Assembly: GCA_964423645.1 (NCBI GenBank)
Contig: CAYRFE010000045.1
Location: 1 to 21,542 of the forward strand
Source: CAYRFE01 sp964423645 [NCBI: uncultured bacterium]
GTDB lineage: Bacteria; Macinerneyibacteriota; Macinerneyibacteria; Macinerneyibacteriales
Length of the DNA stretch: 21,542 nt
Direction of reading: 5' to 3'
The notes below the pieces were generated by a model. The model did no database searches. It was not told the DNA's origin and worked only from the letters and a program-made list of their open reading frames with translations. Made by a program: the position numbers and the translations under genes. Positions 14,188-21,494 of this stretch are shown in pieces (positions within the stretch are counted from its first letter, which is position 1; each line of letters begins with the position of its first letter).

Positions 14188-14289
14188 TCACCTCCTAAAC
14201 CCTTTGACTTTTATGTCTTTCCCTACCTCAATGCTTATACCGACAAAAAACCCTATGATAAGACCTACGATACCACATATGATACTCAT
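14188..14289 (-). CDS. 33-aa single-span membrane peptide
   Basis: The frame reads MSIICGIVGLIIGFFVGISI and then a basic tail ending KGFRR, so it is one transmembrane helix with a positively charged C-terminus. The ATG overlaps the stop of the preceding frame (ATGA), and its own 3' end contains the AGGAGG ribosome site of the next frame. This tight packing is strong evidence for a real gene despite the size. Small phage membrane peptides such as holin- or superinfection-type proteins look like this, but no function is assigned. Confidence 0.55.
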   Translation of the reverse strand: MSIICGIVGLIIGFFVGISIEVGKDIKVKGFRR

Positions 14290-14507
14290 ACATCCCTCTC
14301 TTTCAGACTTTGCGCCCACTTACCCTTATATACCACCATGCCACATATAGCTTTTGTGACACCCTCCTCCTCCGAGCCAAAAAACCGTATGGTCACGCCA
14401 TACTCCTTGCATACATATGTATCTCCATCGGTCATACACTGCATATCTTGACTATACGCTATGATATCGGCAAGATTGTATGTCAGCACCTTGTGCCATA
14501 TCCGCAT
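14286..14507 (-). CDS. Hypothetical phage-like protein, 73 aa
   Basis: Starts MRIWHKVLTYNLADIIAYSQ and contains YVCKEYGVTIRFFGSEEEG. I do not recognise it. The ATG has AAAAAGG directly against it, which is poor spacing, and the frame is open upstream for 17 more codons (to a TGA near 14563), so the true start may be a non-ATG codon upstream or may have been lost at the repeat boundary (14571). It is coupled to the next gene by an ATGA overlap. Confidence 0.45.
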   Translation of the reverse strand: MRIWHKVLTYNLADIIAYSQDMQCMTDGDTYVCKEYGVTIRFFGSEEEGVTKAICGMVVYKGKWAQSLKERDV

Positions 14508-14570
14508 CCTTTTTCTTTGGTACTTGACCTCTAGCTTTTTTATAATCTTTGCGAAACCTGTTCATACCTG

Positions 14571-16351
14571 GTCTTAATTCCTTATAGGCAAAATCATACT
14601 CAGAATCGTAGCCTGTAGAATCATAGACGACAGGAGTCTTAATTCCTTATAGGCAAAATCATACAATGAGAATCGTCAAGGGTATGTTTGAACAATTTTA
14701 GTCTTAATTCCTTATAGGCAAAATCATACTATCATGGCAAAGGTAAAAGACTTAGTAGGAACGTCTTAATTCCTTATAGGCAAAATCATACTGTATGGCT
14801 TGTCGCGGACTTCGGCATGACATACGAGTCTTAATTCCTTATAGGCAAAATCATACTACCTATTTATCGCAGTGGCAGCGTATTGTAAACTCAGTCTTAA
14901 TTCCTTATAGGCAAAATCATACAAATCTCCGTGTTTCGCTACTGATAGCGCAGGCAGTCTTAATTCCTTATAGGCAAAATCATACGAATTAAAAGCATAC
15001 GCGTTGCTTGCGTCTGAATTGTCTTAATTCCTTATAGGCAAAATCATACATATGTTCCGGTATATGAATCGTGAAAATAACTTTTGTCTTAATTCCTTAT
15101 AGGCAAAATCATACTTTTCAAGGTCACCGTTCTGCACATTCTTCGCGGCAGGTCTTAATTCCTTATAGGCAAAATCATACTATTCGTTATATGATGCGGT
15201 TGACTGTGTTATGGTCGTCTTAATTCCTTATAGGCAAAATCATACCACGATCAGAAGCTCGAACACGTTCAAACAATACTTTGTCTTAATTCCTTATAGG
15301 CAAAATCATACCATTTAACTTCTTCGACAATGCTTCAAATGACGCATGTCTTAATTCCTTATAGGCAAAATCATACTTATAGCTGAGGAATGTTACGATA
15401 ACAATCATAAACGTCTTAATTCCTTATAGGCAAAATCATACTGATGAAGAATTGTTGCAAAAGATTAGAGCGTTACGGGTCTTAATTCCTTATAGGCAAA
15501 ATCATACCACTTTAGCTTTTTTTGCAACCTTGTAAAGCTGCTTGTCTTAATTCCTTATAGGCAAAATCATACAAGAAATTTCTTTACCGTCAAGGGCGGC
15601 ATAAAGGAAGTCTTAATTCCTTATAGGCAAAATCATACGATGCTATCGGTGTGGAAGTGGAGGTGAGATAGTATGGTCTTAATTCCTTATAGGCAAAATC
15701 ATACAATAGAGTTCCCAAACGCAAAGTATTGGATGACGGTGGTCTTAATTCCTTATAGGCAAAATCATACATTTCAAAGAAGCATTGAGACGAGTTGAAA
15801 GATTCGCGTCTTAATTCCTTATAGGCAAAATCATACCCTGACGGAGGTATACCGGAGCGCGTGGCATACTTGTCTTAATTCCTTATAGGCAAAATCATAC
15901 GAGGCAAGAGTCTCTCAATTAGGGAACCGTATTCTGTCTTAATTCCTTATAGGCAAAATCATACTCAAAAAGCTAACCGAGATGTTCGGTGCATGTGGGT
16001 CTTAATTCCTTATAGGCAAAATCATACGTATTATGACGAAAAAAGTAAACATGAAAGTATTAGGTCTTAATTCCTTATAGGCAAAATCATACGTGTGGTG
16101 GATTATCTGCAAATTGACGGTGATTTGAGTCTTAATTCCTTATAGGCAAAATCATACCTCTATTGAGAACGTTAAGAAGGTCGCCGACAAGCGTCTTAAT
16201 TCCTTATAGGCAAAATCATACTCAGAAGAAACAATTGCGGTTTATTCCGCAAGAATGTCTTAATTCCTTATAGGCAAAATCATACATCTATGAGATCAAG
16301 TTTCGCGTAACTAAAGAAAAGGGTCTTAATTCCTTATAGGCAAAATCATAC
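14571..16351 (-). CRISPR. Main CRISPR array: 28 identical repeats, 27 spacers
   Basis: 28 copies of the 29-bp repeat, the first at 14571-14599 and the last at 16323-16351; spacers are 33-37 bp, mostly 35-37. I saw no repeat variant. The leader and cas2 are on the right, so 16323-16351 is the newest repeat, and the pre-crRNA is read leftward on the minus strand. The repeat contains CCT-ATA-AGG, only a weak hairpin, fitting a Cas6 that reads sequence more than structure. Together with 12721-12942 and 13663-13691 the array has 33 repeats and 30 normal spacers. Confidence 0.98.
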
Positions 16352-16369
16352 TGTTAAACTCCTTATATA
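16352..16369 (-). other. Half-repeat at the leader end
   Basis: On the minus strand the last bases of the leader read TATATAAGGAGTTTAACA, close to the 3' half of the repeat (CTATAAGGAATTAAGAC). It directly abuts the first complete repeat. It may be the remnant of a repeat or a leader-anchoring signal for Cas1-Cas2. Confidence 0.5.
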
Positions 16370-16410
16370 TCAACAATTTACTACATACCCGGTATCATGC
16401 GCATAAGGCG

Positions 16411-16439
16411 AGTATACCGCTATCTTTCATCACTGTCAA
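16411..16439 (-). promoter_or_regulatory. Near-consensus promoter for the pre-crRNA
   Basis: TTGACA (16434-16439) and TATACT (16411-16416) on the minus strand, 17 bases apart. Transcription would start near 16404, about 53 bases before the first repeat. It is the best promoter in the window. Confidence 0.85.
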
Positions 16440-16568
16440 CAGATAGATACCTGTCGAACAGCTTTCGACACATGCCATGGGCACAAACGCTTCGTTCTGC
16501 GAATCCATAACGTATACATATTGTTCATGTTACAGTGCTGTCGACCCCACGCTTTCGCATATTCCCGA

Positions 16569-16847
16569 TCACAACAGAAGTATATCAAAGTCTCTTTCTT
16601 CTAATCCCTGAATTTCTTTTTCCATGTATCGCTCAGCCCTAAGTTTATAATACAACACTTGATCTTCACTGTCATCTACTATTTTCTCAAGCTCCTTATG
16701 AAGCTTTATGAGCGTTGCATCAGTTATCTCACCTTCAAACACGGAGTTCTGCACTCGTGTCAAATACTTCCGACACACTTTCAGCACCCGTGCCACTCTT
16801 TTCTCCGCAATATCATAGGTAAGCAACACATACACAGCGATCACCAC
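16569..16847 (-). CDS. cas2: Cas2, adaptation endoribonuclease-like subunit
   Basis: A 92-aa Cas2. The core YVLLTYDIAEKRVARVLKVC has the conserved Asp of the first strand (D12 with this start), followed by KYLTRVQNSVFEGEIT, the typical second block. It forms a complex with Cas1 that captures and integrates spacers. The frame starts with GTG at 16847, overlapping the cas1 stop by 7 bases; the GTG at 16835 (giving MYVLLTYDI) is an equally good start by comparison with the family. The leader begins right after its stop. Confidence 0.95.
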   Translation of the reverse strand: MVIAVYVLLTYDIAEKRVARVLKVCRKYLTRVQNSVFEGEITDATLIKLHKELEKIVDDSEDQVLYYKLRAERYMEKEIQGLEERDFDILLL

Positions 16848-17833
16848 TCCGCCACAAAAGGCTCATATTTTTCACCGGTCATGATATGATTCTCAAGCTT
16901 CAGACATTCCGCGTGTATGATTTCTTTATACTTCATCGGACGATGCATACCTTTGAGTGTCACCGACGAATTGAGCTTTTCTTCAAATACCTGTATAAAT
17001 TTCTTTTTTCCGGTATCGGTAAGATACACGCCGCCTTTATACGGACGAAAATCGTTTTTAGTAAGCATCTTTTTGTTTATCAATGAAAAAATCGTACGGT
17101 CGGTGATCACCGGCTTAAAGATCTCGGCTATATCCAGGTTGAGCGTATGCGAACGATCGTTACTTTCATGCAAAAATCCTATGCGCGGGTCAAGATGTGT
17201 TGCGCGAATCGCTGAGAGCACTTTTGAGTACAGCACCGTATTACCAAAGCTGATGAGCGCATTCATAGGATTTTCGGGCGGTCGTTTTGACCTTTTTTCA
17301 AAAGCAAAATCCGTATCATTCACTATCGCATCGAATGTCGCATAGTATGTTTTGCGTATTGTCGCTTCAATACCCATGAGATAAGCTATCGCCTGTGCAG
17401 ATGTAATTTTTTTAGTCTCTTGTGCTATCATAGTACCGCTTTCATTACACGCATGACCTCTGCGATGATAATAATGCAGTATCTTCAGGATATTCATAGC
17501 CGCTCCCCACGTGAACGCTCGTGCAATTCGTATACGTCGCTGCATCTCGATATAGCACTTCACTTCTTCCACAAGCAATGCTCCCGATGCCATACTGCAT
17601 TCCGGACAAAAGCTCCCCACATAATTATCATAAAACCCGAACACATGCACGGTAAGCCGATGTTCTGCCACCAGACCCATAAGCCCACGGTTCATTTCCA
17701 CGTCACCAAATACATAGATCTCATCCACCGCCTCAACCGGCACATATTGCTTTCCTGCATCACTTTCATAATACAAGGTATTTGCTTTGCGGCTAAGCTT
17801 ACCTTGTGAAAACAAGTAAAGTGTCTTGCCCAT
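16841..17833 (-). CDS. cas1: Cas1, spacer integrase
   Basis: A 330-aa Cas1 with the N-terminal beta domain (MGKTLYLFSQGKLSRKANTL, VDEIYVFGDVEMNRGLM) and the all-helical catalytic domain. The metal-binding residues are present: E156 (LMGIEATIR), H222 (GFLHESND) and E237 (LDIAEIFKP). It integrates new spacers at the leader end of the array together with Cas2. AGGAGG precedes the ATG. The gap from cas6 is 57 bases and contains small palindromes (CCCGC-GTAT-GCGGG at 17847-17860). No reverse transcriptase domain is fused, so there is no sign of spacer uptake from RNA. Confidence 0.97.
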   Translation of the reverse strand: MGKTLYLFSQGKLSRKANTLYYESDAGKQYVPVEAVDEIYVFGDVEMNRGLMGLVAEHRLTVHVFGFYDNYVGSFCPECSMASGALLVEEVKCYIEMQRRIRIARAFTWGAAMNILKILHYYHRRGHACNESGTMIAQETKKITSAQAIAYLMGIEATIRKTYYATFDAIVNDTDFAFEKRSKRPPENPMNALISFGNTVLYSKVLSAIRATHLDPRIGFLHESNDRSHTLNLDIAEIFKPVITDRTIFSLINKKMLTKNDFRPYKGGVYLTDTGKKKFIQVFEEKLNSSVTLKGMHRPMKYKEIIHAECLKLENHIMTGEKYEPFVAEW

Positions 17834-17890
17834 TGTATGCCTCCTGCCCGCGTATGCGGGATCACAGGGTATACGGCATACCGGCGTTCT

Positions 17891-18646
17891 TTAGTTCATA
17901 CGTTCTTCCTTTGCAGTTGTCCAACAGCCGAAGCCTTGACTGTTTTTCGACCCGAGTCCCGAAAAATACGCTATCTCGAGCAATTCGTCCGGTCCGCTCA
18001 GCGTATAGCTACCATCCCACGCGTTTACCGGCCCTCCCTTGAAGATAATTACATGATGATTGCGATGCACATCGACATCAAGTGCGGTCATATTACACGC
18101 ATCGCCTACCCACGGTTTTGAGTGTATCGCAGTATATTTACGGGAAAGATTACTATGCACCTGTTCCGAAAATTCACGTTCAAACGGCGAATAATAGTAT
18201 GCTTTTTTTGATCCGCTTGATGTCATCAGCGTACTATACAATGTCATAGGCGAGAGCATCTCGATCTTCAACTCATTACCTTTCGGCGCATGTTGATACC
18301 AATCGGTGCGTAAAATATGTAAGGGGAAGCCCTGTATTGAAAGCTCCGCATCTTTTTCCATACCGTTTAGAAGCTGCTCCATAAATCCGCTGTCCATTGA
18401 GCTTACTACCAATGAAAACTTTCTTCCGAATGTAAATCTATCTTTTTCATACCGTAGCGTGTCGGATTGTATACGTGAAAATGTAAAAAACTTAAATTTT
18501 CGCACACCGTCACCGTAGCCGCGATCATGTACATAGGTGCTCGTTTCATGCGGCAGATGACGATAAATAAATCCCTGTATGATCTCATTATACCCTGCTT
18601 TGAGGGAGAAAGGTTTTTCACAGCCGAAGGTTATCACCACTCTCAT
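17891..18646 (-). CDS. cas6: Cas6, pre-crRNA endoribonuclease
   Basis: A 251-aa Cas6. The likely catalytic His is H40 in the family block YVHDRGY, and the C-terminal glycine-rich loop GLGSKNSQGFGCW is intact. It cuts within each repeat to leave an 8-base 5' tag (here ATTAAGAC by position). The frame is open to 18730, but GAAAGGAG lies 8 bases before the ATG at 18646 and MRVVITFG matches a usual Cas6 start, so that one is used. It is the first gene of a cas6-cas1-cas2 unit with its own promoter, separate from the cmr operon. Confidence 0.95.
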   Translation of the reverse strand: MRVVITFGCEKPFSLKAGYNEIIQGFIYRHLPHETSTYVHDRGYGDGVRKFKFFTFSRIQSDTLRYEKDRFTFGRKFSLVVSSMDSGFMEQLLNGMEKDAELSIQGFPLHILRTDWYQHAPKGNELKIEMLSPMTLYSTLMTSSGSKKAYYYSPFEREFSEQVHSNLSRKYTAIHSKPWVGDACNMTALDVDVHRNHHVIIFKGGPVNAWDGSYTLSGPDELLEIAYFSGLGSKNSQGFGCWTTAKEERMN

Positions 18647-18683
18647 TCTTTGTGCTCCTTTCAGATTCTCATTCTTCTCTCTT

Positions 18684-18711
18684 ACAATAGCAGAGCTGAG
18701 TAGTTTGTAAA
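18684..18711 (-). promoter_or_regulatory. Predicted promoter of cas6-cas1-cas2
   Basis: TTTACA (18706-18711) and TATTGT (18684-18689) on the minus strand, spacing 16. It would start transcription about 30 bases before the cas6 ATG. Confidence 0.55.
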
Positions 18712-18730
18712 GAGATAAAGCACACAGCAC

Positions 18731-19183
18731 TTACGGCTTGATAAGCAGGTTGATCCAGCCGTTTGTCGACAAAAAGTTTGTATAATACGTGTAATCGTAA
18801 TAATCAAAGTAGGCATGCAAGATCCCATCATCGGAATATTGTCCGCTGCTCCCTAATGCCGCCACTGCAAGTCGCACCATATCATCCGCGCCAAAACGCG
18901 ATGCGACGTACACGGCATTATCCACAAAAAGCGAATAACTTGTTGTGCGTTGCGAAAAAAATACACAGTCTGTATCGGGATATACTATTACCCAAAAGGT
19001 ATTTTTATATTTTGTAGTAAAATTCGCCTGAATATATGTTTTTCCCTGCGAGTCAACCATAGGTGCGGAATAGTTTATGTTATAATCAATAAATTGATCG
19101 ATCACCCATGAATTAAGCCACCCTGCCTGCACAGCAGACGTGACACATGCAACGATCAGTAGTGTGCATAGCATTCTTCTCAT
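18731..19183 (-). CDS. Small secreted protein
   Basis: A ~150-aa protein with a clear signal peptide (MRRMLCTLLIVACVTSAVQA, cleavage after VQA). The mature part is rich in Tyr and Asp (YFDYYDYTYYTNF near the end) and ends GWINLLIKP. I do not recognise the family. The frame opens with GTG at 19189; the ATG at 19183 is used because it starts the signal peptide. The ribosome site (AGGTGG) is rather close to it, and the next ATG at 19174 is an alternative. It stands upstream of the cas6 promoter and is probably unrelated to CRISPR. Confidence 0.7.
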   Translation of the reverse strand: MRRMLCTLLIVACVTSAVQAGWLNSWVIDQFIDYNINYSAPMVDSQGKTYIQANFTTKYKNTFWVIVYPDTDCVFFSQRTTSYSLFVDNAVYVASRFGADDMVRLAVAALGSSGQYSDDGILHAYFDYYDYTYYTNFLSTNGWINLLIKP

Positions 19184-19243
19184 AGCCACCTGCTTTCGTG
19201 TAAATGCCCGTACCGCGTTTCTGCGATCTGCGACGTTTCCCCT

Positions 19244-19732
19244 TTAATAAAAATAATAAGTTACTTGTCCGTTTACATACGATATCTTTGCCCACCGTGC
19301 TTTATCCGCAGGCACATCAGACACTACCACCGAAAATCTACTCGCATGTGCCGACGGAATTGCGTTTACCTGAAAATGCTGCGTTTGCCCGTTCACCGTG
19401 ATCGTAAATTCACACGTGCTCAGACGAGTTGATGTCTGATTCAATATGCGTCCGCTTACTTTTATTCCATTGAGATATTGCTCAACATCATTGATCGTCA
19501 CACTCAGATCGTCATTAATAGTTTGAAAATTTTTTGATGTCAAATCAATAAATCCTTTTGAGTTTTCAGCGATCTCCAAAAGCATGATCTTTCTCTCCGC
19601 TGATTCAAGTTTCTTACCCAATTTATGTGCGTCTACCGCTACTATCACTATCGCAACAACACACAATGCAAATAATCCGAATACCCCTTGTATCATATAC
19701 GATTTTTTGTGTCCGTTTTCCAACTCATTCAT
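19244..19732 (-). CDS. Membrane-anchored protein with coiled coil and beta-rich C-terminus
   Basis: A 162-aa protein: short cytoplasmic N-terminus (MNELENGHKKSYMIQ), one transmembrane helix (about residues 14-35, GVFGLFALCVVAIVIVAV), a coiled coil (KKLESAERKIMLLEIAENSK) and a C-terminal strand-rich domain that ends VNGQVTYYFY. The C-terminal part may be immunoglobulin-like, judged only by its strand pattern. The frame opens with ATG at 19738, but AAAGGA lies directly against that codon; the ATG at 19732 has proper spacing. No known family. Confidence 0.7.
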   Translation of the reverse strand: MNELENGHKKSYMIQGVFGLFALCVVAIVIVAVDAHKLGKKLESAERKIMLLEIAENSKGFIDLTSKNFQTINDDLSVTINDVEQYLNGIKVSGRILNQTSTRLSTCEFTITVNGQTQHFQVNAIPSAHASRFSVVVSDVPADKARWAKISYVNGQVTYYFY

Positions 19733-19805
19733 ATACATTCCTTTCGTATGTATCCGAATACATGGCTTCGTAAATCATCCCAATTTTTCAAAACTACTCC
19801 ATATG

Positions 19806-20453
19806 TCATGGAATATCATCCTCATCCGGTAATAATCGAAAGTCATTCGGCTCCTCTACTGCGCGACATTCACACACTATTTCACTCATTTCATAAAATA
19901 CTTCTGTCGTCGATTGAGATGTCCGTTCAAACTGAATACAAAATTTCTCTTGTATACCGATCTTGCTGCCCTCTTCTCGAGCATTCTGCTCTGCTCCTAA
20001 ATAAATAAAATCCCATCCGTCTTCTTCCTTACGCGATATCAGCCTTTTGATATCACTCTGCGTATAGCGAGTGCTTGCGTTTTCCAATCCGTCAGTAAGA
20101 ATACATACGATCGTCTTTACAATACGCGACTGATCCCCCAACGCTTTTTGGCGCAACTCGGCAGCTTCAACGACCTCACCTACCGCATCAAGCAGCGCGG
20201 TATTCCCGTCGGGTTCATACATCGACACGGTCACCCACGGGACTTCGACGATCGGCTTTCCCATATACAGCGTCATGGTACGGTTATTAAAAAACACCAT
20301 CGTCACATCTGCCGCTTCCGACAATTTTCGTTGTTCATCCATAAATTGATTTAAGCCAATGATCGCTTCATAGCGCACGGACTCCATAGACCCCGAACGG
20401 TCGATGATGCAAATGATCTCGGTACGGCGTTCGTTTTTTTCAATATTTTTCAT
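19806..20453 (-). CDS. Von Willebrand factor A (vWA) domain protein
   Basis: A 215-aa single-domain vWA protein with a complete metal-binding MIDAS site: D18-R-S20-G-S22 (IIDRSGSM), T85 (GNTALLDAV) and D121 (LTDGLEN). There is no signal peptide or membrane segment, so it is probably cytoplasmic. Such stand-alone vWA proteins usually act as binding modules in larger complexes; the partner is not evident. AAAGGAGA precedes the ATG. No AAA+ ATPase or tellurium-resistance gene is present nearby to indicate its partner. Confidence 0.88.
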   Translation of the reverse strand: MKNIEKNERRTEIICIIDRSGSMESVRYEAIIGLNQFMDEQRKLSEAADVTMVFFNNRTMTLYMGKPIVEVPWVTVSMYEPDGNTALLDAVGEVVEAAELRQKALGDQSRIVKTIVCILTDGLENASTRYTQSDIKRLISRKEEDGWDFIYLGAEQNAREEGSKIGIQEKFCIQFERTSQSTTEVFYEMSEIVCECRAVEEPNDFRLLPDEDDIP

Positions 20454-20479
20454 AGCGATCTCCTTTCTACATAAGACGT

Positions 20480-20497
20480 GAGGGGGAATCCCCCCTC
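20480..20497. repeat. GC-rich hairpin between two genes
   Basis: GAGGGGG (20480-20486) pairs with CCCCCTC (20491-20497), loop of 4. On the plus strand TTTGAGTTTTTG follows, but no plus-strand gene needs it. A related stem is at 21352-21382. Confidence 0.45.
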
Positions 20498-20509
20498 TTT
20501 GAGTTTTTG

Positions 20510-20896
20510 TTACTGCTGTACTTCTAATGCTGCGTTAACATTGTCTTGATCAAGGCTGTACCAATTTCCCGTAGCGGCATCTATTATTACAGGAATAAGC
20601 CCACCCAAAATATCAAGCACTATCCATCCTGCTCCAATAGAATTGGTCAACACAACTGTCTTATTTTGAAATCCTTCTTTACGAAATTCGATATTATACG
20701 TTTTTTTCCTTTCAAGCTTTATTTCAAACGGGGTTGTCCCCATATATTGCCCGTTAACATATACTTTGGCACCGCCGGGTTCAGAACTCATAGCGACTTT
20801 TTGATTACTTCCCTGAAAAATAGTAGCACATGCGGTTGTCAAACTGATAAGTAGCAGTACTGCAGAAACGGTTATCAACATTTTCTTTTTCGTCAT
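20510..20896 (-). CDS. PEGA-domain lipoprotein
   Basis: A 128-aa exported protein. The signal peptide (MTKKKMLITVSAVLLLISLT) leads to a lipobox with the acceptor Cys at C23 (TTAC), so it is likely lipid-anchored. A PEGA domain follows: SSEPGGAKVYVNGQYMGTTP, then FEIKLERKKTYNIEFRKEGF, which is the typical PEGA spacing. The C-terminal part has a hydrophobic stretch (GAGWIVLDILGGLIPVIIDA) that may insert in a membrane. AAAAAGGAG precedes the ATG. PEGA proteins are thought to bind cell-surface carbohydrate; the role here is unknown. Confidence 0.85.
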   Translation of the reverse strand: MTKKKMLITVSAVLLLISLTTACATIFQGSNQKVAMSSEPGGAKVYVNGQYMGTTPFEIKLERKKTYNIEFRKEGFQNKTVVLTNSIGAGWIVLDILGGLIPVIIDAATGNWYSLDQDNVNAALEVQQ

Positions 20897-21411
20897 ACGA
20901 TTCTCCTTTTTTTATTACATCTTCCATACACCTACACCACAAAACGCCAACATGCAGAAGCCCCTCATTTCATCGGCATACACACCCTCCTTTGTGTTCT
21001 AATGATGATTGCATTATCTGTGCCAAATGTGACGGAGGGAATCGCGGGTACAATAACGATGTTGTTTCTTGTTGTTATTATTGCAGTTATACGTTTCTTC
21101 GCGATCATACGACCTGTAACATCAGATTGTAAAAAATACGCCCATAGCACAATATATATAATTTTTTGTATAATATATAAATTATTTTATAATAACGATA
21201 AACAGAGACGTACCATGCTGCGCCTCTACGGGCATTCACGAATTTTGTGCCACACCAAAAAGTAAGGCATGGTTTTTATACCGGGTAGGGACAAGCCCTA
21301 CCCCTACTAAATTCACTTGATTTAAATTTAACTCCCCCTCGCGGTTACGCGTTTCCCCCTCTTTGCAAAAATGAGGGGGAAAGAATACGGCATTAAAAAA
21401 TCAGCATGAAG
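20897..21411. other. Gene-free region with hairpins and an AT-rich core
   Basis: I find no convincing gene. Contents: an AT-rich stretch 21150-21196; an imperfect hairpin 21203-21230 similar to 12691-12717; CAAAAAGTAAGGCATG at 21256-21271, also at 62-77; the perfect stem GGGTAGGG/CCCTACCC at 21283-21303; and the 10-bp stem TTTCCCCCTC/GAGGGGGAAA at 21352-21382. These look like dispersed repeats. Confidence 0.5.
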
Positions 21412-21494
21412 CAATTCAAGTATTTTTTCGTGAAGCAGCGCATACTGTCTGAGCGTAGCGAGTTTATGCGCTGTAGAAAAAATACGAAGAATTG
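21412..21494. repeat. Long interrupted inverted repeat, 83 bp
   Basis: Nested pairs CAATTC/GAATTG (21412-21417, 21489-21494), GTATTTTTTC/GAAAAAATAC (around 21420-21429, 21476-21485) and CAGCGCATA/TATGCGCTG surround a loop containing GAGCGTAGCGAG. Its right end merges into the 55-bp direct repeat. The window starts inside what looks like the right end of another copy (AGAATTGTAG at 6-15). Confidence 0.7.

Larger units (their letters stand above)
13692..14570 (-). mobile_element. 879-bp gene-carrying interval inside the array
   Basis: Lies exactly between perfect repeats (ending 13691, starting 14571). Minus-strand frames 14286-14507, 14188-14289, a disrupted frame from 14185 to 13898, and 13666-13914 overlap or touch one another in the manner of a phage operon. 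No integrase, transposase or terminal inverted repeats are visible. It is in the same orientation as the array transcript and has no evident promoter of its own just inside the boundary. Confidence 0.6.
16352..16568 (-). promoter_or_regulatory. CRISPR leader
   Basis: 217 bases between cas2 and the first repeat, without a gene. It holds the array promoter (16411-16439), a 7-bp stem TGTCGAA/TTCGACA in its upstream half, and a repeat-like end (16352-16369). Position next to cas1-cas2 and orientation fit a leader where new spacers are added. Confidence 0.85.

Noticed and set aside
14452-14565. 37-aa frame starting MNRFRKDYKKARGQVPKKK just inside the repeat at 14571
   Set aside because: It overlaps the 73-aa frame out of phase and has only a weak start; it may be the 3' remnant of a cut gene, but I cannot choose it over the ATGA-coupled frame.
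12943-14570. Insertion sequence or transposon as the cause of the large intervals
   Set aside because: No transposase, terminal inverted repeats or target-site duplication; boundaries coincide with intact repeats.
14795-15772. ORFs made of repeat and spacer sequence (e.g. repeated LIPYRQNHT or YDFAYKELRP)
   Set aside because: They are translations of the CRISPR repeat in two frames, not proteins.
16841-17833. Reverse-transcriptase fusion to Cas1
   Set aside because: The protein is a normal-length Cas1 with no extra domain, and no separate RT gene is present.
20965-21265. Overlapping ORFs on both strands (61 and 87 aa)
   Set aside because: Neither has a ribosome site; both fall in AT-rich repeat DNA, and the hydrophobic plus-strand frame ends inside repeat sequence.
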